Positions 1 to 11,883 of a DNA stretch of 64,000 nt are shown here, piece by piece (position 1 is the first letter of the stretch; each line of letters begins with the position of its first letter). The stretch is from Artemisia argyi (lineage: Eukaryota; Streptophyta; Magnoliopsida; Asterales; Asteraceae): contig CM060681.1 of NCBI GenBank assembly GCA_030686995.1, positions 163,457,333-163,521,332 on the forward strand, given 5' to 3'. The notes under the pieces were generated by a model. The model saw only the letters and a program-made list of their open reading frames with translations. It did no database searches and had not been told where the DNA came from. The translations under genes were made by a program, and so were the position numbers.

Positions 1-447
1 GTACCTTCATTTAAAACATTTAAACTAGTAGCACATGTATTAACTTCTACTAAGTGTCTTTATATTAGTTTTTCTAAAACTTCTAATTCATATGTAAGAT
101 CAAATTGATCATCTTTGACTTGACATATTTCTTGATGAAAGTTGATTATATTTTTTCAAATATCATTAGCCTTTTGACAAAAATACATTCTTTCATATTC
201 GGTACTTGATAAAGCTTTATAAATCATTATCTTAGCTTTAGTATTTTTATCAAGTTTAGAATAGTCAACTTGTTTTCGTTGATTTGAAATCGCCAATAGA
301 AATTATATGCCAAAGATCTTGATCAATTGATTTTACATAGTTTTCAAATATACTTTTCCATTCAAGGAAGTTTTCTTTTTCAAATAGCGGTGGGTTTTGA
401 ATAGGTTGCCCTTCTTTGAGATTTTCAAAATCCATGGATCGATCCAA
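1..447 (-). pseudogene. Copia gag N-terminal remnant
   Basis: Read on the minus strand, 447 to 265 encodes the start of a Copia-type Gag (UBN2 / DUF4219 class): a PPLFEKENFLEWK-type segment, then a WHIISIGDF-type segment. This is the usual N-terminal fold of plant Copia capsid precursors. Below 265 the homology continues (for example STEYERMYFCQKANDI) in shifted frames and with in-frame stops, so the reading frame is broken. It lies directly downstream of a primer-binding site and an LTR, as expected for the first gene of a Copia element. The element runs off the left edge of the window, so the pol part is not visible. Confidence 0.75.
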
Positions 448-488
448 GTTTTAAAATACACTATATTTTAAAGATCTTGAGTAACGTA

Positions 489-501
489 GCTCTTGATGCC
501 A
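489..501 (-). other. Primer-binding site of Copia element
   Basis: On the minus strand TGGCATCAAGAGC follows the LTR end after two bases. It resembles the initiator-tRNA-Met complementary site (TGGTATCAGAGC) used by plant Copia elements. Confidence 0.7.
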
Positions 502-503
502 AT

Positions 504-1775
504 TGTGGAAAACTAGAAGGGGGGTTGAATAGTTTACCGCTTTTTAATTTGATTATCTTTAAAACTTTACGTTTGTTTAAAGATATAAACACAACTTTAC
601 ATGTTCAATTCTTTGAAATACTTTACGTGTGAATAACAATCCTAACTTTACTTGTTTAGTTCTTTGAATAGCTTTACGTTTATTTAAAGATATAAACACA
701 ACTTTAATTGTTTAATTCTTTGAAAAGCTTTACGTGTGATTATCAATTCTAACTAAAGACAATATGTAATAAGCAAAGATAAAGAAAGAAACGATCAAAC
801 CACAACACGATTGTTTATCGTTGTTCGGCTACGAGGACTCTTTTTCCTTGCCCTACATCCACGCCTCGAGTTTCTAACTCGAGAGTTATAAGCACTAATC
901 AACAAGCTCCTTTCCCGGTGGAGAAACCTTTACAACGTCGCTTACACTTTTACCGACACTAAGCTAGATGTCGAGTTCTTTTACACGGGTACAACCACTC
1001 CCATCGTCGCTTACACTTTTACCGACACTAAGCTAGATGTCGAGTTCTTTACCAAGGGTACAACCACTCCCGTTAGTTCTTTTACAAGGGTACAACAACT
1101 CCCGACACACTATGTATTTTGAGGCCTAAAATACTAACTGATCACTTCTACACACATGATACAAATGAAGTATAAACTACCAAAGCTTATACACAACAAA
1201 GCTAACAAGTCTTGCAACTTTATAGTTGAAGCTTGTAACTTCTTGAATGATCACACAAGTCAAATTTTACTGAGTTAGTTGAGAGAGTATATGAAAATAT
1301 ATGTCCTAAAGTGATTACACAAAACAAACAAGTGGCTTGGTATTTATAGTAAAACAAACTGCAGGTCTGGCGGATACGGCGAAACCCTCAGATGGGTTCC
1401 GCCCGTGTACCCCCAGGGTTCCGCCAGGCTTGCAGTAGGTTTTACCATAAATACTTCAAACCAACCAAAGTCACATCAACAACAACTAGTCAAACACATT
1501 AAATCCATTTTGGAAAGCTTCCAAAAGTGTGTAAGATGTTATGGCAAGTCAAATACACAAGCTTGCCATAAATGAATGATGTAACATGACACTTTCTAAT
1601 TAAAGAAATAAAAACCAGTGTTTTGTTTAAAAGGAAATGTAAACCTTAGTTTAAACAAGACTTAAACACTAAAGTGATGATTTACTATTAGCTAAAGTTC
1701 ATACTTTGTCATTAACAAAACTTAGCAAAGATCGTAAAATATAAATAACGTTTTTAGGCAATATTTGTATTAACA
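504..1775 (-). repeat. Copia LTR (5' LTR of the left-edge element)
   Basis: On the minus strand the LTR starts TGTTAATACAAATATTGCC at 1775 and ends TTTTCCACA at 504, next to the primer-binding site. A TATA-like ACTATAAATACC lies at about 1339-1350 (minus). The bases beyond the LTR (1776-1780, tatac) are followed by sequence that matches the intact outer Gypsy LTR near 19500-19510. This shows that the Copia element inserted into that LTR. Length 1272 bp. Confidence 0.75.
1359..1435 (-). repeat. GC-rich hairpin in Copia LTR U3
   Basis: Two 16-nt arms, 1359-1374 and 1420-1435, are inverted repeats matching at 14 of 16 positions, in a GC-rich island inside an AT-rich LTR. It lies just upstream, in the LTR's own orientation, of the TATA-like box. 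This is a candidate promoter or enhancer element. Confidence 0.5.
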
Positions 1776-1876
1776 TATACTACAATGATCACGTACACTG
1801 CCTGGTGGGGGTTGTAAGCTTCTCGAGATCCCTTGAGAGGTAAAACCTGTTGCGAGGGTGCGATCCCCACATATCA
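1776..1876 (+). repeat. 3' end of the outer Gypsy 5' LTR
   Basis: This stretch is nearly identical to 19505-19605 (the cgtacactgcctggtggggg region through gatccccacatatca). It ends in CA just before a Gypsy primer-binding site. The rest of the 5' LTR is displaced by the Copia insertion. Confidence 0.75.
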
Positions 1877-1882
1877 AGTTTT

Positions 1883-1900
1883 TGGCGCCGATGTCGGGGA
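1883..1900 (+). other. Primer-binding site of outer Gypsy element
   Basis: TGGCGCCGATGTCGGGGA follows the LTR end. It is a variant of the TGGCGCCGTTGCCGGGGA site typical of Tat/Athila-type plant Gypsy elements. Confidence 0.75.
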
Positions 1901-2028
1901 TCAGTTATTGTCTAGGTTAGGATTTCTTTATATTAGGTCTACTTGTTAGATTCCTTTCTAGCAAGATTTTATTTTTATTTTTTGGTTTTCTTTAGTCTAT
2001 CTTATTTATTCGTGTCTTTGTTCGTAAC
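1901..2028 (+). other. Outer Gypsy internal remnant, left part
   Basis: AT-rich leader sequence after the primer-binding site. It carries no ORF and ends abruptly at the inverted LTR pair. Confidence 0.5.
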
Positions 2029-5000
2029 TGATGAGTGTCTAAATACTCATCATTTTATACTAATCTGAGCTGCCAAAACATCCAAAAACACTCAAATATG
2101 CATCAAAATACTTAAAATATCTTAGAAGTGTGTTTTATATGTTTCAAATGCAAAATAATCAAAAACAGATGAAAAACGTACAAAGTTTGCATAATTGACA
2201 GTTTCAGTCCTTCAAGTTTCATAAATTGTCAAAACTAGTCCCTGGTTATTCTAAAAACATGAAAAAGTCACCAAAGGTACTTTTTAATCATAAAGTTACA
2301 TATTTAGTCCTTTGGTACAAAGTTTCATAAAATTACAAGTTTAGTCCCTATACTTTGGAAATTGACATAAATGGTCCCTGGGATGTAAAAACTTTGAGAA
2401 AATCAATTTTGGTCCTTGTGCTACTAATCTTTTGCAGGAATGGTCCTTGGGTGAAAAGTTTGGAGAAATTACAGGATTGGTGTAAAGTTTCACAAAATTA
2501 CATGTTTGGTCCCTGGACTTTCAAATAATGGCAGAAATGGTCCCCGGGGTGTTTTAAATTGTAATAAATGAAAAATTATCATTTAAGGTCCCTATACTAT
2601 TCAACTTTTACAAAACTGGACCTTTTGATAATATTTTGGGAAATTACATATTTAGTCCCTCAAAAATCCGAAAATTACATAAATAGTCCTTTAAGATTTA
2701 AAAATGGAAAATATGTAATTATAGTCCTTGGTTTATTCTAATATGGCAGGTTTGGTCCTCAAAGGAAGTTTGGAAAAGTCACAAAGTCAGCCCTTCAATT
2801 TTGACCAAATTACAAAATTGGTCCTTATGTTAATTAAACCAAACGGACCCTTATGCCTATTATAACCCAAAAATAATAAACACCCCAATACCACCCCTTG
2901 GCCCTTTTTGTTATCTGATCCACCAGGCCCAAAGTTACCAGCCCAAACCACCCTTAGTATTAAAACCGGGTCAAACCCCCCGGTCAAACCCACCTTCCCT
3001 CCTTTCTTTCTTCTTCTTCCTCACATGAAACTGCAAATCCAAAACCACCATTCCACCCACAGTTTTCACAAACCACCTCTCCCACCTGTCCCTCCACCTC
3101 ACACAACACCCCAAAGTCCATTTAATTCCCTAATACCCTCTTCACGCAACCACAGTACCCAAAGACTTTTTTGGCGCGAAAAATATTTAAACGGGTAAGA
3201 TGAGTTTCAGACATCCAATGGTTGTTATTTTTGTTGGGAATTGGTCCAGTGGGTCCCACAAACCCTAAAAGTCTATACAAAAGGAAGAAGAAGCAGAGAT
3301 GGAAATTTTTTTAGTTTAGTTTTAGAATAACTTAATTGTAGGTAGTATAATTTACCATTTCAGCTGTAATTTCAATAAAAACATGTTGTACTCAGTTTCC
3401 TTATTGTAATTTAAACTTCTTTTAACCTTAATTTCAAGTTTTATTATCAGAATTAAGTTTTTGGCATTTTGAGGAAATTCGACAAATTTCTCTTAAACTG
3501 TTAAATGCTATTGTTTACTGTTCCATTACACTCAATTTAGTTTAATCATAAGCTTTTGTAGGCTCAGTAGGTGTCTAAACTAGTTTTACTTAAAAATCTA
3601 AAAATCTCAAAAATAAAAGAAAAATAGTAAAAAAAATAAAAAAAACATAAAAGAAAGAAGAAGAAGCTTGGGAGTGTGATGAAATTTGGAGTACCAGGGT
3701 GTAGAACTCCATGGGGAGTGTAGGGAAAGGATTTGAGTATCCTGGTTTCATGTTCTGTGCTTGGAAATCATTGTAAGCCTTTATTCCAAAATTTTGTTTG
3801 CTACTGTTCATCTGCTTAACATCTGCTTATTTCTATCTATTTATACTTACTAAGTGTATTTAAGTTCTAATGTAACTTAATATTGTATATCAGCTCATTA
3901 ATATCCTTTATGCTACAAAATTGCTCAATCAACTGTCTCAATTAGTTTAATATAGGAATTTATGTGTTTGTAGTTTAGGCTTATATCTTTGTGCTTATTT
4001 TAGCTTCTTATACCATATTAGATTATAGTGTATCAGTTCCACAGCTTAAGTTGTCCATTTGTTTCAGAAACTCAAAACAGTCCTTGTTAAGGGAGTGTTT
4101 GGATTAAGGCAGTCCTTGGTGTTAGGACTGGTTAAAGTAGTTAAAAATAGTTTGAATAATATACTTAGTGGTAGTTTAAAGTAATGCAAGTTTAAAATTG
4201 GTAGGTTAACTTAGGAATAGTCAAAATTCACTTCAAAATCCCTTGACAGTTAACTTTCAAGGATTTTGGATCCACAAACCTTAATTTCTCATCACAAGTA
4301 AGTAAGTTAGCTTATTTTAGTTTAGTTATAGCTTAATTAGTCACAATCAATCATAAAATTAAGATCTAAACTCAATAAAGTCAACCTATTAGTTTTTCTT
4401 AAAAGTCAAATATTGCTCATCTCAGTTTTTTCCCAAAACTCCCAGATTTGTTTAGAATTTAGGAGTAGGAGTTAGGACTAGAAACTTGTTCCTACTTGTA
4501 GTATACCACCTCAATTTCATTTTCCCATAGCTGTTATATTATTAGTAATTTTCTAGTGGGCCCCAGCAAGGTCCAAAGTCACTTGCAGGGCTGCAAGTTA
4601 CCCTGCATCAGCAGTTACCCATCCATCACCACCACTTTGGTGGTGATTTGTGAACACCTCAGTGAGCCCTACTACCACCACTTAGCATCTTTGAACCCCA
4701 CTCCTAGTAGGCTTTCAGAATTGACCTTTTATTTGACCTAGAATTCAGTGGACCCCACCTAAATTTGACCCTCAACTTTGTCCCATTTCTGATTTGCTTT
4801 TGGTTTTTGCCAATTGCTTATTCAGCTTATTGGCTTATTCAGTGGTCATATATTGCTTTTTCTTGCTTAAACAGGTTTGCTTAACTTATTTGAACTTGAA
4901 TAATCCATAGTGGGTCCCACACAAGCTCAGTTGAGCTTATTTGCTACTTTGGTCAAACAAAGTCAACTGTGGTAGTATTAAGCTCCCACAGTGCTTATTA

Positions 5001-6236
5001 TTAGCTTATAAAAAAGTTGTTTTTATTAAAGTTGTCTATTTTTAGGTAAAATTTAGTTTTGTAAAAGAAAAATCCGGGAAAACAAATATAAAAATAAGTG
5101 ATAGTTTCTATTTAATATAATTTAATTTTAATTTTCATTTTTAGATTTTTTTAAGTAAGTTGTATTTTTATATTTTTATTAATTTCCTTTTATATTAAAG
5201 TATTTTTAATAATTTTCTCAGATTTTTATTTTGTCTTTTATTATTAACTATAATTTAAATTAGTTTTATTAATAATTAATCAATAATTAAGTTATAAATA
5301 GCATAATTAATTTTTACATAGTAACACCTAGATTTTATATTTTTCCTAGCTTTTATAAGTCATAATATAATTTTAGTAATTTTTCTAGAATTTGTATTGT
5401 TCATTTACTAGTTTTTATAATTTAAATAGTTTAATTGATAATTAATTAATATTTAAAATGATAATTAGTAAACTAGTTTAAAAATATATAAAATAAAGTT
5501 TTTATAATTTTTTAGGATTCCTGTGATGGTTAATTAGATTTATAAAAATCTTCTTAATTATCTAAGTCTCTTTAGTATTTTTAATAATTTAAATCATATA
5601 AATAGTTAAATAGTAATTAAATAGTTAACAATTAATAATAATTAGAATAATAGTGTGAAAAATATAATTTTGTTTTTAAAATAAGTTTTATAATATTTTA
5701 GACTTTTAGAAATTTTAATTTTATTTTTCTTAGACTTGTTTTACATTTTATTAATTATTAGTGAATTATTAGATAATTAATAATAGTTATTAAATAATAA
5801 TAATTAATTAAATAATTAGTAATTATAAAATAAATATTTTAAGTTTATTTAATTTGCATTTAAGCCCCTAAGGTTTGCAAATTACTACTTTAGTTAAAAC
5901 CGTTTTTGTTTCGTACGTTTACGTAGATTTAAATTAAACGTACGCGTTTTTAGTTATTAAACGTTTTTAAATATCTGGTTTTCACGTAATCGTTCAAATA
6001 GTTTATTTAAGTCATTTTATTTTATAAAACCCTAGTGTAATCACACACACACACACTTTTATACCTTTCCTGTTCACATTCACTCGATCACAGATTCGTT
6101 TTTAATAAACCATCGCACACCTCGTTGGGACATTACGACCCGGGGAAACACTGTATTCCACGGAAGCATTTGCCTTAGACGTTTGACTTGGTTGACCATC
6201 ACCTGGTAAACTTAGTTGACTGTTTGAGGCGAATCA
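2029..6236 (+). repeat. 4.2-kb LTR, forward arm of an inverted pair
   Basis: Starts TGATGAGTGTCTAAATACTC and ends gaatca just before a Gypsy primer-binding site at 6242. The same family is present in reverse complement at 7118-11149; the first ~180 bases of the two match at roughly 80% by eye. The first kilobase repeats a short motif of the form TTTGGTCC/TTAGTCC about every 30-60 bases. 5000-5850 is very AT-rich. The small ORFs in it (for example the proline-rich one at 2908-3198) have no recognisable product, and I do not consider them genes. Confidence 0.75.
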
Positions 6237-6241
6237 AAATT

Positions 6242-6259
6242 TGGCGCCGCTGCCGGGGA
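6242..6259 (+). other. Primer-binding site, forward element
   Basis: TGGCGCCGCTGCCGGGGA directly after the forward LTR, matching the Tat/Athila-type primer-binding site. Confidence 0.8.
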
Positions 6260-6519
6260 GGTTGTGCGCTTATTCTAAATGATTTGTTGTATTAGTGATT
6301 GTTGAATATACATCCTTTGTATATTTACCATCCTTGTCCATATTTTCATCAAAAACAAAAATCCAAAAATATTTTCTTTCTTATTTTTATAATATATTTA
6401 TCTAAAACCACAAAATATCCATATTTTCCCTCTTACCCTTTTTGATTCTTTAGCTCTTTACCCTCTTTCCATTTAATTCTAACTTTTATATTCTTATGGC
6501 ATCTATCGACCCCGAATTC

Positions 6520-6816
6520 TTATTCGTATGGATATTGGTCATTTTCAAAATTCTGAGTGTTACCAGAAAACTGTTCGTAGACAAACGTGTTTCCGGTTTG
6601 ACACTCAAATCCTTGATGAGGACCTCCACAATATTCACACGAATATGTCAGTATCTCATGGTTTGGTGGCTGGTGGAATAAATCAGTTGTGTCGTGGTAA
6701 GAATAGGGATCCTGGTTATAGACAGACCCATTTCCTGACTCTACCATGCCACAGCTGGGGCAATTACTACCATTATGAGGACACCATTGGCAACCCAAAT
6801 GGTGTGGATACGACAT
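6520..6816 (-). pseudogene. Truncated Gypsy accessory/Gag-like ORF (reverse element)
   Basis: A 98-residue ORF on the minus strand with two cysteine clusters: CQWCPHNGSNCPSC near residues 9-22, and CEYCGGPHQGFEC near residues 60-72. CEYCGGPH-type motifs are familiar from retroelement proteins annotated in Asteraceae (recollection, not a search). It starts about 280 bases after the reverse primer-binding site, the same relative place as the intact 609-residue ORF of the neighbouring element. It stops where the sequence switches to the forward element. Forward-strand bases from 6497 (ATGGCATCTATCGACCCC) look like the start of the corresponding ORF of the forward element, cut after a few codons. 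Both copies are therefore 5' fragments joined head to head. Confidence 0.6.
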
Positions 6817-7093
6817 AGGAAAGAATCAAAGGTCTATAGAGGGTAAGAAATGAAGAATCAAAGATGTGAGAGGGTAAATGTGAATATTTTTGGTATTTTT
6901 GAAATACATTTTATACAAATGAGAAAGAAAATATTTTTGTGTTTTTTGTGTTCGCTGAAAACTAATTTCAAAAAGTTTTCAGGAACCGTTTTGTTTTTAA
7001 AATAAGAAAATATGAATAAAGGAGGGTAAATATACAATGAGTGTATATCCAGATTCACTAATCTGTAAAACCGTTTAGAATACGCGCACAACC

Positions 7094-7111
7094 TCCCCAG
7101 CAGCGGCGCCA
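7094..7111 (-). other. Primer-binding site, reverse element
   Basis: The minus strand reads TGGCGCCGCTGCTGGGGA just inside the reverse LTR, one base different from the forward copy. Confidence 0.8.
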
Positions 7112-7117
7112 AAATTT

Positions 7118-10100
7118 TGATTGGTTCTGAATGGTCAACCTAAATTGACCAGATGAATGGTCAACCAGGTTAAACGTCTTAGACCAAATCTCCGCGGAAG
7201 TATAGGGTTTCCCCGGGTCGTTATGTCCCGACGAGGTGTGGATGGTAATCAAAACGGGTTTGTGATCGGGTGAATTTGGACAGAAAAGGGGTAATAAGGG
7301 TTTGAATAATTACACTAAGGAAATATGAATGAGAACGATTTAAACAAGCTATGTTAACAATAACGTGAAACCTAGTTATCCTAAAACGTAATCTAAATTT
7401 AAAAACAGAGTTTGCTTAAAGATAAACAGAAAAATAAGCCAAACGGCTTAAATAGAAGCTATCACTTTATTTATGTTTTTGGTTTTTCTTTATTTTACAA
7501 ACTACTTTTACTTACGTAAACTAAATTTTAAAAAACGTAAAAGTTATTTAAATAAAACGCGAGTGCGCAAAATAAAAAGTGAAATTTATGCTACGCAAAC
7601 CCTACGGACATGAAAATAATATTTTTACGAACCTAATTACAAAGCAAAATTTTAGAAAAAAGAAAATTATTTTTTTTGACTTTTTAATTATTTATTATTA
7701 ATTATTAACCATATAAACTAAAACTAATTACTAAAAATACTAAACTATATTGGAAAAATATGAAATTTTTTCTAAAATTACTTCATAATAACATTAAGCT
7801 AAGAAAAATAAAAAAGTAGACAAAAGCTTATAAATAAGCTGGAAAATAAGCAGAACAGCTTATATAAGCTTTAGAGAGCAAAATGTATTTAAATAAAGAG
7901 GAAAGAAAGAAATGAATGATTAAAGACCTAAGGGCAGTTGGTTGTGGTGTGTTGTGTGTGAGGCTTGAAGGTGCAGGAGGTCCAGGGTTCGAATCCCACC
8001 TCTTGCACTTTTTGCTTATATATATATTTTTTTTCTTTTTTAGTGTTCTTTCTTTTTCAAACACATCAAACACAAACTCAACATACTTTTTGAATCCAGA
8101 CTTTTGCAAAAATCAAATCAATTTCCCAACGAATCCATATTCCACACCAAAACAGATTCAAAATCTTGTACAAAAACCCTTTTTTGTTCATATCTTTTAG
8201 ACACAGAATTTTCATGAATAACTTAAGAGTTCAAATGAGCTTAAAGTAATTACGACAAACAACAGCAAAGAACATAATCAACAACAACAAAGTCAAACTA
8301 CAAAAACAACACCAAGAACACAAGCAGTAGCAGAAAAGTGAACCACAAGGTCACAATAAGCTCGAATAAGAAAATAAGTTCACCAAAACTTATTCAAGTT
8401 TCAACAACAGCAATGAATAACAACAATAAGCAGCCACAATAACAAAATCAAGAGCAACAAACAAGATCCACAGGCTCAGCATGTGGAATGACAAACAACA
8501 TCAGCGGCAATCAAAGAAAATAAGCCAAAAGAAAACTCAAACTAAGCTATCTAATAAGCATTTATGGGAAATCTAACTCCTAAATCCTCAACCACCACCT
8601 AAGGGGCTTTCCAAATCAACAAGGATCACAACTTAGGGGTCAGAATTGAGCATCTTCTGACCAAGTGAAAACTTGCAAAAATCTGATGCAGGGGGTTATC
8701 TTTCCCTGCAAGCCTGTTTGGGCTTATGTGGGGCCCACAGAAAAATTGTCAAAAATAAAGTGAATATGGGGATCAAGAGGTGAGGTGGGGGACAATGATC
8801 TGTAAAAATTTCAAGGTCTGAGTCTTATCACAAAATTCCCTAAAAATCTTTGAAATTCTGAGATTATTGCCTAGAAATTAACTTTTGACTTTTAATAACA
8901 ACACCAAACTTTGACTTATGTCACTTTGATTGATCCTAGCTACTTGAAGGTATTATATTCTAGTGAATTGAGACTAACTAAAGCAACTTAAACTAGTTTT
9001 AGAAATGAAAAATGGGGATTGGGACAGTGGGGTTGCAGCTGCTGATGCAGCAGGGCATTAGCAGGCCTAAGGGGCAAAGTTGAGGGCCAATATAAGCAGC
9101 TAAGATAAGGATTAACATGAAAACTAACAATGCACCATTGACCTATACCTAGGAGGTAATCTAAATCATCTAAAATCAAGACCTAAGCTCAATCATGGAG
9201 CAAGTTATGGACATATGCAATAGGGACAGAGCAACAAAAAAATGGGTGCAAGGGAAAAACAAGAAATCCAAAAGTTATCAATAAGATGGAATAAGCCAAG
9301 CTAAAAAGGAACATGCAAATGGAATCAATGGAAATCCTAAAAATCTAATCTAAATCTAATTCACTCCACCTGATAAGCAGCAACTCTAACCAATAAGCTC
9401 GACCAACAGTCAAACAATGAAAATAGTGCTGAATGAGGTATTTGCAGCCCTCAAACAATCTACAAAATAAGCTTCTAATCCTAAAGTAAAAGCAGATAAG
9501 GCAAGATAAACAAACAAATATTCTACTAACCAAGTTTTGAATCTAAAGAGCTTGAGATGAGTTTTGTTAAGCTAGCAGCCAAGTGAGACCTAACCAAGTT
9601 TTGAATTAAAACAGCTTGTAACTGAATGTTCTTACTCAAATTTAACCACTAACATACTCTTATAGCTGATTCAACATTCAAGATTTGGATAAAATAGCTC
9701 TAAGCCTAAAAATTTTGTAATGCCCAACACTACTTAAAGTGGCTTCTGTTGGGATTTCCACATGAGAAACAAGTTTTTCAGGCTAAATATTGAAAAGAAG
9801 TGATTTAATAGTCTATAATAGGATAAAGTAAACAATGGCAAACAAAGAATAAGCTGTTTTTTTAAACTAATACACAGGGAGCAATTACAGGCCAATATGA
9901 AACAATTTTAATGAACTCTAAACTAAACCCTTCTAAACTACAATCTAAGCATACTTCAAGAAGCAATCATGACACCTAAACTGAGTTAAGCCATAATGGA
10001 ACAGTGGATAAACAATCTAAAAACAAGCAGATAATAATCAAGGTAATAAGCTGAGCAATTTTTTAGGAAAAACAAGACTTTTATTGAATTGAAAGAGTTT

Positions 10101-11149
10101 ACAACTGAGATTTTTGAAACTAACAATACTTAAAATTAAACTAAAACTATTTTCTACACTACATTACCTACTCTAAAAATCCTAATGCCAAAAATGGCTT
10201 ACAAATGGACTATTTATATATGAAAAACTAGGGCTTCATTGCGTCCTCTTGTCATCTTCTGAGCCTCTTTTCATCAAATCCCATCCATTGGTTTACTTGA
10301 TATCATCTCAGCCATTAAAACCAATTGGCGGGAAAATGGGTATTATAACCATTTGGCAGATAGCTTGTTGGCAGGGAGCAAGAATTGGAGGGTAGTGGTG
10401 GAAAGTAAGTTGTAGGGGTTGAGTGGAGGAGGTGTGATGATGGTGTTTGGGGTAGGGTTGCAGGCTAGGGTTCACGGGGTAAGAGGGAAAGGGAGATGGG
10501 GGTTGACCATATTTGACCTGAATGTTTTTATTAATAAAACGTGGGTGGGGGTTTTGGGCTAAGGGTAGTGTTGGGCCAAGGAAGTATTAAGGGTGTGGGT
10601 TGGATCAGGTGGGTTTGGTTTGTAGTTATAATTTGGTCCATTTGGTTAGTAGTATTGTAAATCACAAGGACCAATCATGTAACTTTCTGAAAGTTGGGGG
10701 TGTTTCTGCAAATCTGTCAAAGTTTAAACAAGGATTACAATTGCCAAGCTTTGAATTCCCAAAGGTTATAAATGTTATTTTTCACTTTTAAAATTCTCGA
10801 GGACCAAATCTACCATTTTTCAAAGTCCAGGGACCAGTTGTGTAATTTTCTCAAACTTGTCACCCAAGGATCGTTTTTAATAATATTTGACTTTTAAATG
10901 CCTTGGGTTGACTTTTCTTTCGTTTTAAACTTTCAGGGACTAGTTTTGTCAATTTTTGAAACTTGAGGGACTGAAACTGCCAATTATGCAAACTTTGTTC
11001 ATTTTTCATTTGTTTTTAAACATTTTGCATCTAAAACATATAAAAAAAATTCCTGGAATAATTTCTGTATTTTGATGCATTTCTGAGTGTTTTTGGATGT
11101 TTTGGCAGTTCAAATACGGTAAAAAGGATGAGTATTTACACACTCATCA
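7118..11149 (-). repeat. 4.0-kb LTR, reverse arm of an inverted pair
   Basis: On the minus strand it starts TGATGAGTGTGTAAATACTC at 11149 and ends aaccaatca at 7118, before the primer-binding site. It is homologous to 2029-6236 in reverse complement, with many substitutions and indels. It carries the same reiterated GGTCC motif near its start (10600-10990, reverse sense) and a tRNA-like insertion at 7925-8012 not seen in the forward arm. No target-site duplication is visible around 2029-11149 (left gtaac, right atagt). Confidence 0.75.
7925..8012 (+). repeat. tRNA-like / SINE-like unit with A and B boxes
   Basis: GGGCAGTTGGT (A-box-like, near 7932) and GGTTCGAATCC (B box, near 7986) are spaced as in a tRNA or tRNA-derived SINE, followed by a T-rich pol III stop at about 8009. 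The cloverleaf is imperfect, so a functional tRNA is unlikely. Confidence 0.4.
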
Positions 11150-11476
11150 ATAGTTTATCCTAGGTGCTTACGCCAAGTGGTGGAGGTTTGATCCTCTCCC
11201 AAGCCTATGGTAATCTATTTTGCTATGACAGGTAGTGAGAGATGTTTTCCATTTCCTTATTGTGATATACACTTTATTACATCCGAGAGATGTGAGTATC
11301 TAAACACTATTTGTGAGGTGCTAGTGTATGACCTCCGTGCTTGTCTTTAGTTTTAGTGGAATGACTATTTGTTGTAATTACTTTTATATTAGTGTTAAAT
11401 GACCCCTAACTTGTATTTTTATTAGAATAAAAGTGCATTTGCTTGAGGACAAGCAAATCTCAAGTGTAAGGGTATT
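11150..11476 (+). other. Outer Gypsy internal remnant, right part, with polypurine tract
   Basis: Non-coding sequence ending with the cttgaggacaagcaaa... gtaagggtatt signature that precedes the 3' LTR in Tat/Athila-type elements. The polypurine-tract-like bases directly abut an LTR start at 11477. Confidence 0.6.
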
Positions 11477-11883
11477 TGATGAGGAGAAAAGTGAACCGCT
11501 TTTAAGGGGTTATTTAAGCCCGGATTCGTGATTATTAGATCAAATATTGCCCTAAATCGTTCCTTTTGTCATTTTAGGTACTTTTGGAGAGAAATATGGA
11601 AAAGGAAGCATTTTGGACGTTTTTAGAGCATAAAAGTGAAGAAAACGGCAAAGTCTCAATTTTCTTGCTGGAACAGTACCTGACGGCGTCAAGATTCTCT
11701 ACATGACGGCGTCAAGAGTTACAAAAGAGGTGTATGTGGAAAATACACATGACGATCCAGAGAGTTTTTGTGCATAGGAGATGACGGCGTCACCCAAGGC
11801 CATCATGGTCCAACTATTAGCGACGGCCCATAAGAAAATCTCACAAGACGGTGTCACAAATAGATCTAGGCAATACGATTTCA
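11477..11883 (+). repeat. Outer Gypsy 3' LTR, left part
   Basis: Starts TGATGAGGAGAAAAGTGAAC after the polypurine tract. It contains three exact copies of TGACGGCGTCA (11681, 11704, 11782) and a degenerate one near 11846. The LTR breaks off where the tandem repeats of the next element begin, and probably resumes at 18870. Confidence 0.6.

Noticed and set aside
2908..3198. Proline-rich 96-codon ORF
   Set aside because: Lies inside a 4-kb LTR. The composition reflects ccacc runs, and no counterpart was seen in the reverse arm.
7986..8003. Possible functional tRNA gene
   Set aside because: The B box is good but the T stem and acceptor do not pair properly. Treated as SINE-like or a tRNA relic.
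2024..11154. Target-site duplication around the inverted LTR pair
   Set aside because: Flanks gtaac and atagt do not match, so a simple single insertion is not supported.
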